Counted from the first letter of the stretch, positions 25,996-34,672 are shown. The stretch is DNA of 39,239 nucleotides from an uncultured Bacteroidota bacterium (GCA_937952445.1 CALGAA010000390.1:1-39239); one strand, 5' to 3'. Notes: a model not told the origin generated them from the letters alone. Translations and numbers: made by a program.

Positions 25996-27507
25996 CTAAT
26001 TTAGATTTACCTCCACCACCTCAGTCGGTTCTCCCAAATTCTTAACCCGATCCATCGACCGAACCACGTACCGATATTTTTTCCCTGGTTCACATTTCGT
26101 ATCAAAAAAGAACTGGTCTTGTGAATATCGGATGCCGATAATATGGGATCCGTCATCGAGATTGATCGGTTCATCTTCCTCAAATCGATAAACCACGAAG
26201 CCATAAATATCCTTATGTAAATCTGGATTTTGCGGCCAACGCCATCTCAGTCGCACGAATCGGTCGATTACCGTAGAATATAAGCCTTCAGCAGCGGAGG
26301 GTGATGTTCCATCCAGCCATTTCATCGGTGGTGGAATCGCCGGGTGCTTATACAGATCAAGACGCAATGAATCAGCAAATCCGGCTCTATTGTCCAGCAA
26401 TGACCTGGAGCTAAAATACACGCTGCCGTGGATGTTTTCCTTTTGACGAAGCGCCCGGACCTGACGGGGAAGCTGGCTCCAATCTTCCCACCCGTTTTTT
26501 CCTTCCAATGCCCGGTAGGGTGCCTGACCGACCAAAACCTGCTTCCCAAAGCTGTTGTCATCCCACCATTCCAACAATTTCTCGAAGGCAGCTGGTGGGT
26601 AGTAAAAGGGAAAATATATCTGTGGGTTCACATAATCCATCCAGCCTTCTTCCAACCATTTGTACACATTCGCGTACAAACCGTCATATGAAGTGAATCC
26701 GTTGGTTTCAGATCCACGGGGATCTTCTTTTTGATTGCGCCAAATGGCAAAGGGGCTAATGCCAAACTTGACGTGGGGTTTGACCTGGTGGATTTCTTCA
26801 TGAAGTTGACGAATCAACTGATCTACATTGTCCCGGCGCCAGTCTTCGATATTGTCAAATCGGTCGCGCCCATATTTGAGGTAGGTGGTAGAGTCGGGGA
26901 GAGGCTCGTCCCCCGGGTAGGGATAAAAATAATCGTCGAAATGAATTCCATCCACATCATATCGGCGCACAACATCCAAAATGACCTCCACGATGTAGTC
27001 CCGGACTTCGGGAATGCCGGGATTGAAATAGGTTTTGGACCCATAGGTGAAAAACCATTCGGGCCTGGTATAGGATATGTGATCCCGAGATCGTTTGCGA
27101 GGGTCCAAATCCTGAGAAGCTCTGTATGGATTAAACCAGGCGTGCAATTCCATCGACCGGGCATGAGCTGTCTCAATGGCAAATGCCAGCGGATCCCAGG
27201 CCGGATCTGGTGCCAGCCCCTGCTGTCCACTCAGGTAGTAACTCCAGGGTTCTTTACCACCAGAAAAAAAGGCATCTGCCGTTGGTCGTACCTGAAACAT
27301 GACAGCGTTTAAATTCCACCGTTCGTGTTGATCAAAAATCCACAGAAGTTCTCTTTTTTGTTCTTCAGTACTCAATCCGGGCTTTGAAGGCCAATCAATA
27401 TTGGCGACGGTGGCTACCCAAACTCCTCTAAATTCATGTAAAGGGGATTGCTGCGCGGTCATCACGCTGCATAAGAACGAAAAGAATAGAATGGCTTTGA
27501 TTTTCAT
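25996..27507 (-). CDS. GHL10-type (DUF187) family 10-like glycosyl hydrolase, exported
   Basis: 503 residues. After a signal peptide (MKIKAILFFSFLCSVMTAQ) comes the GHL10/DUF187 catalytic barrel: EFRGVWVATVANIDWPS, LNAVMFQVRPTADAFF, LELHAWFNPYRAS-like text, DVVRRYDVDGIHFDDYFYPYP and KFGISPFAIWRN. The acidic pair in HFDDYF is the likely catalytic or metal site. The last 100 residues are a fibronectin-III-like module (RLRWRWPQ, YRYVVRSMDRVKNLGEPT). Related domains occur in proteins that trim glycans or peptidoglycan; the substrate is not visible. The frame opens at 27537, but ATG 27507 begins the signal peptide. A -7 box and a GGATAAT cluster lie upstream. Confidence 0.88.
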   Translation of the reverse strand: MKIKAILFFSFLCSVMTAQQSPLHEFRGVWVATVANIDWPSKPGLSTEEQKRELLWIFDQHERWNLNAVMFQVRPTADAFFSGGKEPWSYYLSGQQGLAPDPAWDPLAFAIETAHARSMELHAWFNPYRASQDLDPRKRSRDHISYTRPEWFFTYGSKTYFNPGIPEVRDYIVEVILDVVRRYDVDGIHFDDYFYPYPGDEPLPDSTTYLKYGRDRFDNIEDWRRDNVDQLIRQLHEEIHQVKPHVKFGISPFAIWRNQKEDPRGSETNGFTSYDGLYANVYKWLEEGWMDYVNPQIYFPFYYPPAAFEKLLEWWDDNSFGKQVLVGQAPYRALEGKNGWEDWSQLPRQVRALRQKENIHGSVYFSSRSLLDNRAGFADSLRLDLYKHPAIPPPMKWLDGTSPSAAEGLYSTVIDRFVRLRWRWPQNPDLHKDIYGFVVYRFEEDEPINLDDGSHIIGIRYSQDQFFFDTKCEPGKKYRYVVRSMDRVKNLGEPTEVVEVNLN

Positions 27508-27534
27508 GGGCGTAAAATATTGATTACATAGGAT

Positions 27535-27542
27535 CAAACATA
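27535..27542 (-). promoter_or_regulatory. Putative -7 box TATGTTTG for the glycosidase
   Basis: An exact TAnnTTTG match on the minus strand, 27 bases upstream of ATG 27507. A GGATAAT site abuts it on the upstream side, and a GGATAAT palindrome covers where the -33 element should be. Confidence 0.5.
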
Positions 27543-27579
27543 GGATAATAAATTCATATGTGATATTATCCCGGATAAT
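27543..27579. promoter_or_regulatory. Operator-like GGATAAT cluster at the glycosidase promoter
   Basis: GGATAAT at 27543-27549, then the perfect palindrome ATTATCC-C-GGATAAT at 27565-27579; a fourth copy of the heptamer is at 27670-27676. The sites lie in the spacer and the -33 region of the putative promoter, where a repressor or activator would act. The regulator is not in the window. Confidence 0.5.
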
Positions 27580-27622
27580 TCATTGTGCGCCGTGCATGAA
27601 GTTCGTGCTACATAAAACGAGA
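27577..27622 (-). repeat. Possible decayed fragment of the dispersed 144-bp repeat
   Basis: On the minus strand this reads TCTCGT, nine variable bases, CACGAACTT and then a GG-containing tail, with the same spacing as the 3' third of copies A and B. Upstream similarity fades. It overlaps the GGATAAT palindrome by three bases. The rest of 27623-27797 holds nothing I recognise. Confidence 0.3.
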
Positions 27623-27797
27623 AAATCAAGAAATGAAAATACCCAAATTTTTGTGTTACCGTACTTGTGATTATCCTGAAACCCGAACTATTCCCCACAT
27701 ACAGGCTGAAAACAATGAATCACCCCCGCGATTTCGCCAGGAAAATGCAGAAAAGGTTCCATGAATGAAAGCCCAATAACTTCCTTTGAGGAGAAGT

Positions 27798-28298
27798 TTA
27801 TCCCATTCCGTTCATCATAGCCACGTAATAATTTGCACTATGGATGGCAGCCATTAACAGAATATGTTTTGCCGGATTATCCTCAAACCGATCGGACGTC
27901 TCAATTTTATATTCAAAATTCATTTTTTTCCACTTCAGGATAGGCTGAATGAAAATCAACTCCTCCTCTTCCTGATCCAAAAGAACATATGTACTTTTGA
28001 AGATTCCCTTCGGTCGGATGACAAAGTCTTTGGCTGAATTCTCCCCCGGATTGATCTCAAAAACGATTTCACCATTCCAGTTCAATTGGAATTTCATGAG
28101 CACTTTATCCCCGTCTTTCAATATAATGGAGGTGTTCCACAGTCCGTGGGTTTCCAATTGATAGGAAGATCCGTTGCAGAAGTCAATATTCGCGTCGAAC
28201 TCGTACCACCTATTGTACGAAAGTTTACCTATTGGTTCATTCAATTTTGAAATTTCGAAGGTGAAATAATTTGATGAAATAGCGTGATACTCAGCCAT
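27798..28298 (-). CDS. Hypothetical protein, 166 aa
   Basis: I do not recognise this protein. It has no signal peptide and no clear membrane segment. The sequence is beta-rich with aromatic and hydrophobic strands (YFTFEISKL, KLSYNRWYEFDANIDF, KFQLNWNGEIVFEI) and ends in a helix (HILLMAAIHSANYYVAMM). The pattern faintly recalls tubby C-terminal-like/LURP-one folds, but that is a guess. It starts 5 bases after the stop of the DinB-fold gene, so the two are almost certainly one operon. The coding call rests on this spacing, ATG 28298 and reasonable composition. Confidence 0.7.
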   Translation of the reverse strand: MAEYHAISSNYFTFEISKLNEPIGKLSYNRWYEFDANIDFCNGSSYQLETHGLWNTSIILKDGDKVLMKFQLNWNGEIVFEINPGENSAKDFVIRPKGIFKSTYVLLDQEEEELIFIQPILKWKKMNFEYKIETSDRFEDNPAKHILLMAAIHSANYYVAMMNGMG

Positions 28299-28303
28299 AT
28301 GCC

Positions 28304-28861
28304 TTATTTGCTTTGTTTCAGTTGGTTGAGAATATCTTTTGCCTGCTCAAAATGTCTTCTTTCATGGGTGACGATAATATCAAAAGCTTTATCGAGCCGA
28401 TAGACGATATTTCTGTTGGTGGGAGAGGAAATCACTGTTTCTTTTTCCAATAACTCTGTGGATTGGTCGATCTCTGATTTAAGTTTTTCCTGGTGGTTTT
28501 CAAATGCTTTCAGGATCTGGCCATCAAGGGTATGGACCGTAGGTTCCCATTGAGGCACCGTTTTGACTTTTCGCTTTTGATCGGGTTGGACGGATTTCAA
28601 AATCGCATTTCCAAAAAACCTCGGTATAAAATCAAACCGGGCCCAAAAAGGTTTTTCGTATTTGCCTTCTCTCAATTGCGCGAAAACCTGAAAATAACTT
28701 TCATTGATCACGATCAGATGGTCGATATTTTGAGCTATACTCCACGTGCCCGGGTTCGGTTTCCAGTTTAATTCGGAAGGCGTGAGGGGTTCAAATATCC
28801 GGTTGAAATCGTCCGTAATCTCATCGATTTGATCCTTCCAATGACTCGTTTTTATTCCCAT
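28304..28861 (-). CDS. DinB-fold protein (DinB_2/YfiT-like putative metal-dependent enzyme)
   Basis: 185 residues, a four-helix bundle typical of the DinB superfamily. NWKPNPGTWSIAQNIDHLIVIN contains the usual GxWS and the first metal histidine, H48. VTHERRHFEQAKDIL gives the other two, H166 and H170, so the three-histidine site is complete. Members include thiol transferases (bacillithiol, mycothiol) and many of unknown role; the substrate cannot be set. ATG 28861 is the start, 69 bases after the stop of the large helicase gene, with the hypothetical gene 5 bases further on. The three could form one transcript. Confidence 0.88.
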   Translation of the reverse strand: MGIKTSHWKDQIDEITDDFNRIFEPLTPSELNWKPNPGTWSIAQNIDHLIVINESYFQVFAQLREGKYEKPFWARFDFIPRFFGNAILKSVQPDQKRKVKTVPQWEPTVHTLDGQILKAFENHQEKLKSEIDQSTELLEKETVISSPTNRNIVYRLDKAFDIIVTHERRHFEQAKDILNQLKQSK

Positions 28862-28930
28862 AATACTATAATAACGTCCCAGACATTAAAATTAATCATT
28901 TGATATGGGAATAAAATATCTTGCTGAGTA

Positions 28931-31900
28931 TCAAATTTTTCGCTGAAAAACGACTTCAGGAAGAATAATTTTGATTTCTTGCTGAGTAGTGATTGGCCAA
29001 TAGACAATATGGTTGACCCTGGCCCGAACGGGCTCAAAGTGATCCTGACTCAAACTGTAAATTCGTTCTCTGAAATTAGTAGAAAAGTACAAGATTGAAC
29101 GCCGGCTTACATCCAGGCATCCTTCTGCGTAAACAAGTAGTTCGTCCCCGCTGACTATATCGGCAATCAACTCCTGTTTGCTTTCAAAACTGCCCAATCT
29201 TACATCCCGGTGGGTCAATTGAAGAATGATTTCTTCGGGTGGGTCATAATCCTGATGATCAGAGAACCTGGAAGTGTTTTCAGTCAGTAAGTCATCCATG
29301 AATCCTGAATTTAAATGGATACTCAGGTTCTTTTTTGCTCGCGACATGCCCACATAAATCAATCGTTTTTGTTCGTCATTTGTGGGATAGTAATTCTCGA
29401 GCATCATAAAGACGTTTTCAAATTCTTTGCCCTTGGCTTTGTGGATCGTGGATACGTATATCGTGTCCTGATCTGATCCATATAAATCTTCCAATCGCGA
29501 CTCCCGGATGAAAATCTCCAGATCTGTTTTATATTTTTTGCGTGGATGGGTCAGATTAAAATCCTGTAACAGATCCAGACACAACTCCAGTTTGGAGCTA
29601 TGACTAAATTGGTTTTTCAGATCATTGATCGCGGTATCCCAGGAATCCTGCTGGATCAAATATACCGAGTCGTTCCTCGTAACCAGTTCGATAAAATGTC
29701 TAAATTCCACCAGGTTGAATAAATTAAATTCAGTATTGGACTGGATGAGTTTAGCCCGTTTCCCCAACTTGAGAAGCAATCCGGTAATCTGCGCTGCTTG
29801 ATCATTGGTCGTCGTCAAAATTGCAGTGGATCCGGTCCATTCCAATTCCATTATTTCACTGACCAAAGGTTTGATCAGGTTGTTTTTGGAATATCGGGTT
29901 ACCCTTATTTGTCCATAATCGGGTTGGTGCGCATAAATGTCTGTGGTTTTCAATCTCCTTTCGATCTGCCGGGCAAAGTGATTCGTTAATTCAACCAGGT
30001 TTTTCTTACTTCGGTAATTTTCCACCAGTTCGTACCGGGTCGCCTTCTTTTCAAAAAGCAAATTTTCCAAATGTTCGGAACTCGACCCTCTGAATTCATA
30101 TATGTTTTGGTCATCGTCTCCCACTGCAATGACCCTCATATCGATATTGTATTTCATCAGGATTTTGATGAGCTTATACTCATCTTCATCCATATCCTGG
30201 GCTTCATCGATGACCAATACCATTTTGGTAATCCGGTTCAATTCAACTTTTTTTTGTTCGATCCACTCGATGGCTTCTCGAATAACCTGACCTGATTTTT
30301 CCAAACTTCCCACCCTTCCCATCAAATCAAAACAATAGGAATGAAAGGTTTTGATTTCGATAAAATGGGCTGCATTGCCGATAAGCCCGATCAGCCTTTT
30401 CTTGAATTCTGTTACAGCTGCTCTGGAAAAAGTGAGCATGAGCATTTGTTCGTGCTTGATATCCTCCATAGCATACAGAGAGGCCAGCTTATGAACGAGA
30501 AGCTTGGTTTTGCCGCTTCCTGGTCCCGCAAGGACGACTATATACTGCGAGTTAAAATCCCTGATTATTTTTAACTGGGTGGGCGATAGCTGCCCAAAAA
30601 GTTGATTGAACTTGGATTGGTTGATCTTCATTTTGAGATTCTCCAGTTTGCTGCCCGGAAAATATTTCTTTAAAAAATCCCTTTCTTCCAATTGAAAATA
30701 ATCCTCTACAAATCGAAGTGCCTCCTCGTAGTCGGATAGCATTTTTTGGGCATATTCACCGACGATGTGGATTTGTTGGACTTTGTTTTGATAGAACTGG
30801 TCCAACTTTTTGTAATCATCCTGCGTGTATTGTTTACGGTTGTTTTGCTCCAATCGTTCGATGTACAAACGATTGTATGTTACCATAAACCCACCTTCGA
30901 TCTTAATCGCATCAATTTTGGATAAGTAATACAAGGCATCCTCCACATCCTGGAGCGATATGTCGCCCTTGAAAGCCGTGATGGATTCGTTGAAACTATT
31001 TTTCAGTTCCAGCACTGAAAACTCAACGAATACTTCTTTCTGTCCCGGTTGCTGATTTTCTGTTCTCGCCAGACACCTTCCCACCAATAGATCTGAGATG
31101 AATGCGGACAGTTCATGTCTTTTTTGTAAGGCATGAACGATGTTCAAATGCTTCGCTGGGCGAAAAATTGCCGTATATCCCCCATTTGAATTTCGTTTTA
31201 GCTGGACCCAGTTTTGGATGGACCAAAATCGAAGGATGGTCATGATTTTTGCGGTAGTTACGGATTCACATCCTGCTTTTTCAGCATATTCATTCAATTC
31301 CTTAATATCATAAGCCCTGGGGTCATCCCGGTCAAATAAAGGATAAAGGGATCGCTCAATACGGCTAAATTCTTTTGCGATTTGAGAAGAGGTGGCCGAT
31401 CCGCTTGTTTTGACAAAAGCGGTCAGATCTTTCGCGTCTGCCAGGATTTTTTCTTCCCGAAGCAAATTGACAATCGTGATCACCTCCCGTTGACTGATGG
31501 CCAGGTGATCGCTGATGTAATCTATTCTGGACTCTGCTTCTTCATCACCAGGACGGTACTTGTTTTTGGAGGAGAAAAGCTTGCGAACGATGCGGATCGC
31601 CTGGGTTTTTTGTTTTTCATCAAACCGGGAAGAGGTGTTAATCAGGTCGATGGCATCCTGAGCTTTGTGGTAGCGGAGGCTATTGGCAAAAATACGGGGC
31701 ATATTCTGACCCCGGCGGATGTATCCAGCATCCTCAAGAGCTGCAATCGCAGAAGTCACCCGGGTCTCCAATTCCAGGACGCTGTCATCCCATCCGGCCC
31801 TCCGCGCAATTTCCAATGCAGAGTTGGAAACCGAGGATCGAAATTTTGTAATCCCTATGATGGCTTTCCAAATCTGCTTGATTTCCCGAATGGATATTTT

Positions 31901-33751
31901 GGACTGGTTGAGTAAAATAAAATGTTTACTGAGGTCTTCTTCGTTGTAAAGCACGTAGCAATCGGCCAAAATATTCTCATCCCGACCCGCCCGTCCGGCC
32001 TCCTGGATGTAATTTTCCAGGGAATCAGAGATGTTGTAATGAATGACCAACCCCACGTCTTTTTTATCCACGCCCATGCCAAATGCAGAAGTGGCTACCA
32101 TGATTTGAATTTCCCCCTCGATAAATGCATTTTGATTTTTGGTTTTTTCCCGGGCATCCATTTTCCCATGGAACGGTTTGGCATTAAATCCTTCTTCACC
32201 AAGTCGTTGGGCCAGTTCGGTAGCTTTTCGGGTCCTGGAAACATAGACGATCGTAGGGCAGGAATGGGTTTCGATCAAATCCCTCAAAGCCGTATACCTT
32301 TCTTCCTCTGTTTTAACTTTTTTGACGGTGTAATGCAGGTTGGTACGGGATGTACCTGAAGCGAACACCTCCAGGTTGAGAGCCAATTTCTCCTGAAAGT
32401 ATTCACGGATATCCTGAATGACTTTTTGTTTTGCCGTCGCTGTAAAACATGAAATGGGAATCGGTTCCCAGAGGTTTTTCTTTTCCTGAACCGATTTTAT
32501 AAAATCCCCGATGTATAAGTAATCCACCCTGAAATCCTGCCCCCATGCTGAGAAACAATGTGCTTCGTCAATGACGAACCGTGCTATTTTTCTCTGGAGG
32601 ATAAGCCGTTCAATGGTTCGGGAACGTAAAGACTCAGGAGAAATATACAAAATGGCGGCTGATCCGTCCTGGACCCGTTCAATGGCATTTGCCCGTTCGA
32701 TTGGATCCAGCAAACCATTTATAGTGACGGCCTGGGTGATTCCCATTTTCTCGAGGTTGTCCACCTGGTCCTTCATCAAGGATTGCAGGGGTGAAATGAC
32801 GACGGTCAGCCCATTGACACTTTCACCACTGATCAAGGCCGGAAGCTGAAAAGTGATCGATTTACCTCCTCCGGTGGGAAATATCGTGAGAATGGATCGA
32901 TGATTAACGGCTGCTCTCACGGCTTCTTCCTGAAGTGATTCGCCGTCAAATGTGCGAAAAGAATCAAAATGGAAAAACCGGTGTAGCCCCCTGTGAATAT
33001 CCAGTTCCATATGACAATACGTGCAATCCTTTTCGCACGGAAGATTTCTCAACCGGGTCATTAGAGGTTCAACGCCCGGGTATTGTTTGAGAACCCATGG
33101 TGGCGTGATCGAATGCGTTTCACCGTGGTCAATAAAGGCATTGATAAGAGCCAGGCAATACGCCAGTTCAACGGGAAAGTCCAGGATAATTTCGGATATA
33201 GCCAGGTTCTGACAAATACGGTTGCCAAATTTTTTCCGGATGAGAGCTGGAAGATCCGTCCGGTCGGGTCGGAATTGGATGAATCGGAAAAAAGCACTGA
33301 ATTTCTTTTGCCTGTGGAGCAGCAGGTAATATATATGGCGGAGCGTCGGATCGAGTTGATTAAATGCCTCAATTTCATCATAAAACAAATCCCGGGCTTT
33401 GAGGGCGTCGTTCAGCGGATTATTTAATTCATCCGTTTGAAGCTTGTCGTCCTTGAGCAAGGCATGATATGGCCGGGCTGGAAAAAGTAACGGGGAAAGA
33501 GGTAGTGTGTCAATGATATAGGTGGGCCCTATACCCGCGTTGGTGATGGCCTCCCCGATATAGGTCAGGTCAAAATCAAAAATATTGTGCCCGGCAACAA
33601 ATCGAGTCCGTTTTAGAAATTCGATCAATCGCTTCTGGTCGGTGCTACGGAAATGGTTTCCATCTTCCCTGACACAACCAAGGTCCAGGATTTTCCTGTT
33701 CTCTGAGTTTGTTTCGATATCCAGAAATGCGATGGTATTATTGTTCCGCAT
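28931..33751 (-). CDS. DEDD exonuclease - RecQ helicase - UvrD-like helicase fusion
   Basis: 1606 residues in three enzyme parts. (1) N-terminal DnaQ-like exonuclease: FLDIETN, FVAGHNIFDFDLTYI and NNPLNDALKARDLF; the third motif has Asn where DEDDh enzymes have His. (2) After a cysteine cluster CEKDCTYCHMELD comes a RecQ helicase (Walker A IFPTGGGKS near 289, VIDEAHCFSAWGQDFR, SCFTATAK, TSAFGMGVDKKDVGLVIHY, IQEAGRAGRDE), then winged-helix-like text. (3) From about 1050, a UvrD/SF1 helicase (VVLAGPGSGKTK near 1073, LTFSRAAVTEFKKRL, VIDEAQDMDEDE near 1178, VGDDDQNIYEFRG, VSTIHKAKGKEFENVF, YVGMSRAKK). Similar large RecQ-family proteins occur in Bacteroidota, as I recall. The frame opens at TTG 33775; ATG 33751 (MRNNNTIAFLD) fits better. 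It should resect or remodel DNA ends. Confidence 0.9.
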   Translation of the reverse strand: MRNNNTIAFLDIETNSENRKILDLGCVREDGNHFRSTDQKRLIEFLKRTRFVAGHNIFDFDLTYIGEAITNAGIGPTYIIDTLPLSPLLFPARPYHALLKDDKLQTDELNNPLNDALKARDLFYDEIEAFNQLDPTLRHIYYLLLHRQKKFSAFFRFIQFRPDRTDLPALIRKKFGNRICQNLAISEIILDFPVELAYCLALINAFIDHGETHSITPPWVLKQYPGVEPLMTRLRNLPCEKDCTYCHMELDIHRGLHRFFHFDSFRTFDGESLQEEAVRAAVNHRSILTIFPTGGGKSITFQLPALISGESVNGLTVVISPLQSLMKDQVDNLEKMGITQAVTINGLLDPIERANAIERVQDGSAAILYISPESLRSRTIERLILQRKIARFVIDEAHCFSAWGQDFRVDYLYIGDFIKSVQEKKNLWEPIPISCFTATAKQKVIQDIREYFQEKLALNLEVFASGTSRTNLHYTVKKVKTEEERYTALRDLIETHSCPTIVYVSRTRKATELAQRLGEEGFNAKPFHGKMDAREKTKNQNAFIEGEIQIMVATSAFGMGVDKKDVGLVIHYNISDSLENYIQEAGRAGRDENILADCYVLYNEEDLSKHFILLNQSKISIREIKQIWKAIIGITKFRSSVSNSALEIARRAGWDDSVLELETRVTSAIAALEDAGYIRRGQNMPRIFANSLRYHKAQDAIDLINTSSRFDEKQKTQAIRIVRKLFSSKNKYRPGDEEAESRIDYISDHLAISQREVITIVNLLREEKILADAKDLTAFVKTSGSATSSQIAKEFSRIERSLYPLFDRDDPRAYDIKELNEYAEKAGCESVTTAKIMTILRFWSIQNWVQLKRNSNGGYTAIFRPAKHLNIVHALQKRHELSAFISDLLVGRCLARTENQQPGQKEVFVEFSVLELKNSFNESITAFKGDISLQDVEDALYYLSKIDAIKIEGGFMVTYNRLYIERLEQNNRKQYTQDDYKKLDQFYQNKVQQIHIVGEYAQKMLSDYEEALRFVEDYFQLEERDFLKKYFPGSKLENLKMKINQSKFNQLFGQLSPTQLKIIRDFNSQYIVVLAGPGSGKTKLLVHKLASLYAMEDIKHEQMLMLTFSRAAVTEFKKRLIGLIGNAAHFIEIKTFHSYCFDLMGRVGSLEKSGQVIREAIEWIEQKKVELNRITKMVLVIDEAQDMDEDEYKLIKILMKYNIDMRVIAVGDDDQNIYEFRGSSSEHLENLLFEKKATRYELVENYRSKKNLVELTNHFARQIERRLKTTDIYAHQPDYGQIRVTRYSKNNLIKPLVSEIMELEWTGSTAILTTTNDQAAQITGLLLKLGKRAKLIQSNTEFNLFNLVEFRHFIELVTRNDSVYLIQQDSWDTAINDLKNQFSHSSKLELCLDLLQDFNLTHPRKKYKTDLEIFIRESRLEDLYGSDQDTIYVSTIHKAKGKEFENVFMMLENYYPTNDEQKRLIYVGMSRAKKNLSIHLNSGFMDDLLTENTSRFSDHQDYDPPEEIILQLTHRDVRLGSFESKQELIADIVSGDELLVYAEGCLDVSRRSILYFSTNFRERIYSLSQDHFEPVRARVNHIVYWPITTQQEIKIILPEVVFQRKI

Positions 33752-33961
33752 GAAAGCCACTTTATCCGGGGTCAAATGAGCAGTTATGTCGTTTATGGTA
33801 CTAATCTAACTAAATTCTGCAACGCATAAGGTAACGTAACGACTTGAAACGACCTCTGTTGGGGTAATTTCTCAGTACTTCTGCACTTGCATTTTCATAA
33901 AAGACAAGCAGTGTTAATGTTTTGTTTTTAAACAGTCTTGTTCACCAAATCATAAATTCCT

Positions 33962-34243
33962 ATGGGTATTTCTTCATCTTTTTTGCCAGTTCATCATCAC
34001 CATAAGCCCTACGTAGGCCCCACTATGCGCGGTTATGTTTCTTCGATCTGACAAAAAAAATATTTTGAAATACCACGATAGGAACTTAAAATTCGGTGAA
34101 CTAGTTTGCCTGGCATTAAGTTCGTGATGCTTATGACGAGATTGTTATTTGTCATATCGAAGAAGATAAACCATGTATAGCCTTTGCTATATTACGCTTC
34201 AGATGATGAAGCCAGGGCGAAAAAGTATCCGTCAATAGTGTCA
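33962..34243. repeat. Inverted dimer of the dispersed repeat (copy C plus, copy B minus)
   Basis: Copy B (34100-34243, minus) matches the single copy at 23394-23537 over 144 bases without gaps. Copy C (33962-34105, plus) is more diverged with a few small indels but keeps TCATCATC, GCGCGGTT, TTCTTCGAT, TGACAAA, GGAACTTAA and the ACTAGT end. The two are arranged head to head, and the symmetry axis is ACTAGT at 34100-34105. Folded, the RNA or single strand would give an imperfect hairpin of about 140 pairs. No protein frame survives in either arm. Confidence 0.7.
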
Positions 34244-34340
34244 GGAAATCAGTACTAAATGCCAGAGTTTATGGACCATGCAAGAAATTGGATTTGGAAA
34301 ATCGCAAATCGCCGAGCTGGAGGAAGAAAGATGAATTCTG

Positions 34341-34357
34341 ATATTGGAGTCCAATAT
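34341..34357. promoter_or_regulatory. 17-base perfect palindrome in the gene-free stretch
   Basis: ATATTGGA-G-TCCAATAT, perfectly symmetric around one base. No gene starts nearby on either strand, so an operator role is doubtful; it could be a remnant of a mobile element or a small hairpin. Confidence 0.35.
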
Positions 34358-34418
34358 TATGCATGCCTGGTTCAGATTAAGGGAGGCTTGAGGAACCAAT
34401 CATGGAAGGTTTAAAAGC

Positions 34419-34448
34419 ATAAGCCCCCCCCGTCATGAGAGGGCTTAT
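34419..34448 (-). terminator. Terminator-like hairpin downstream of the SusCD operon
   Basis: ATAAGCCC (34419-34426) and GGGCTTAT (34441-34448) pair perfectly over 8 bases, with a C-rich loop. On the minus strand the stem is followed by GCTTTTAAA. It is about 225 bases after the stop of the lipoprotein, the last gene of the SusCD operon, so it could end that transcript. Confidence 0.45.
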
Positions 34449-34531
34449 AATATTCCGGTGCTCTCAACTCTGAAGCAGTAGATATCTTCTATGTTCCGGG
34501 TTTCCTTTATGCGGCACAGACGTGGTCATCG

Positions 34532-34560
34532 AAGGTCCAGATAAGTGGACCTTGAGGTCC
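34532..34560. other. Overlapping alternative hairpins
   Basis: AAGGTCCA (34532-34539) pairs with TGGACCTT (34546-34553), and the same right arm, as GGACCT (34547-34552), also pairs with AGGTCC (34555-34560). Only one can form at a time. It lies about 110 bases after the lipoprotein stop on the minus strand; no long T-run follows on that strand. Confidence 0.45.
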
Positions 34561-34672
34561 GTTTTATTGAACCTATTTTGCAGCAATGTTCGACCCTATA
34601 CTGGGATGCGCATCACCCAAATCCTTTTCTGGTTTTTTGCTTTCAAATGTAACCATGAGGAATTGATATTCT

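Larger units (their letters stand above)
33752..34672. other. Gene-free stretch of about 920 bases
   Basis: The largest non-coding stretch of the window. It holds the inverted repeat dimer (33962-34243), a 17-base palindrome (34341-34357), a terminator-like hairpin (34419-34448) and overlapping hairpins (34532-34560), all listed separately. The short frame at 34522-34746 runs into the antisense of the lipoprotein gene and looks spurious. No tRNA or rRNA is seen. Confidence 0.5.

Noticed and set aside
28931..33751. Two genes merged by a sequencing error (RecQ and UvrD)
   Set aside because: The frame is continuous for more than 1600 codons, with a long helical linker and no start-like site between the helicases.
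33962..34243. CRISPR array or integron attC array
   Set aside because: There are only two repeat units, inverted, 144 bases long, with no spacers and no cas or integrase gene nearby.
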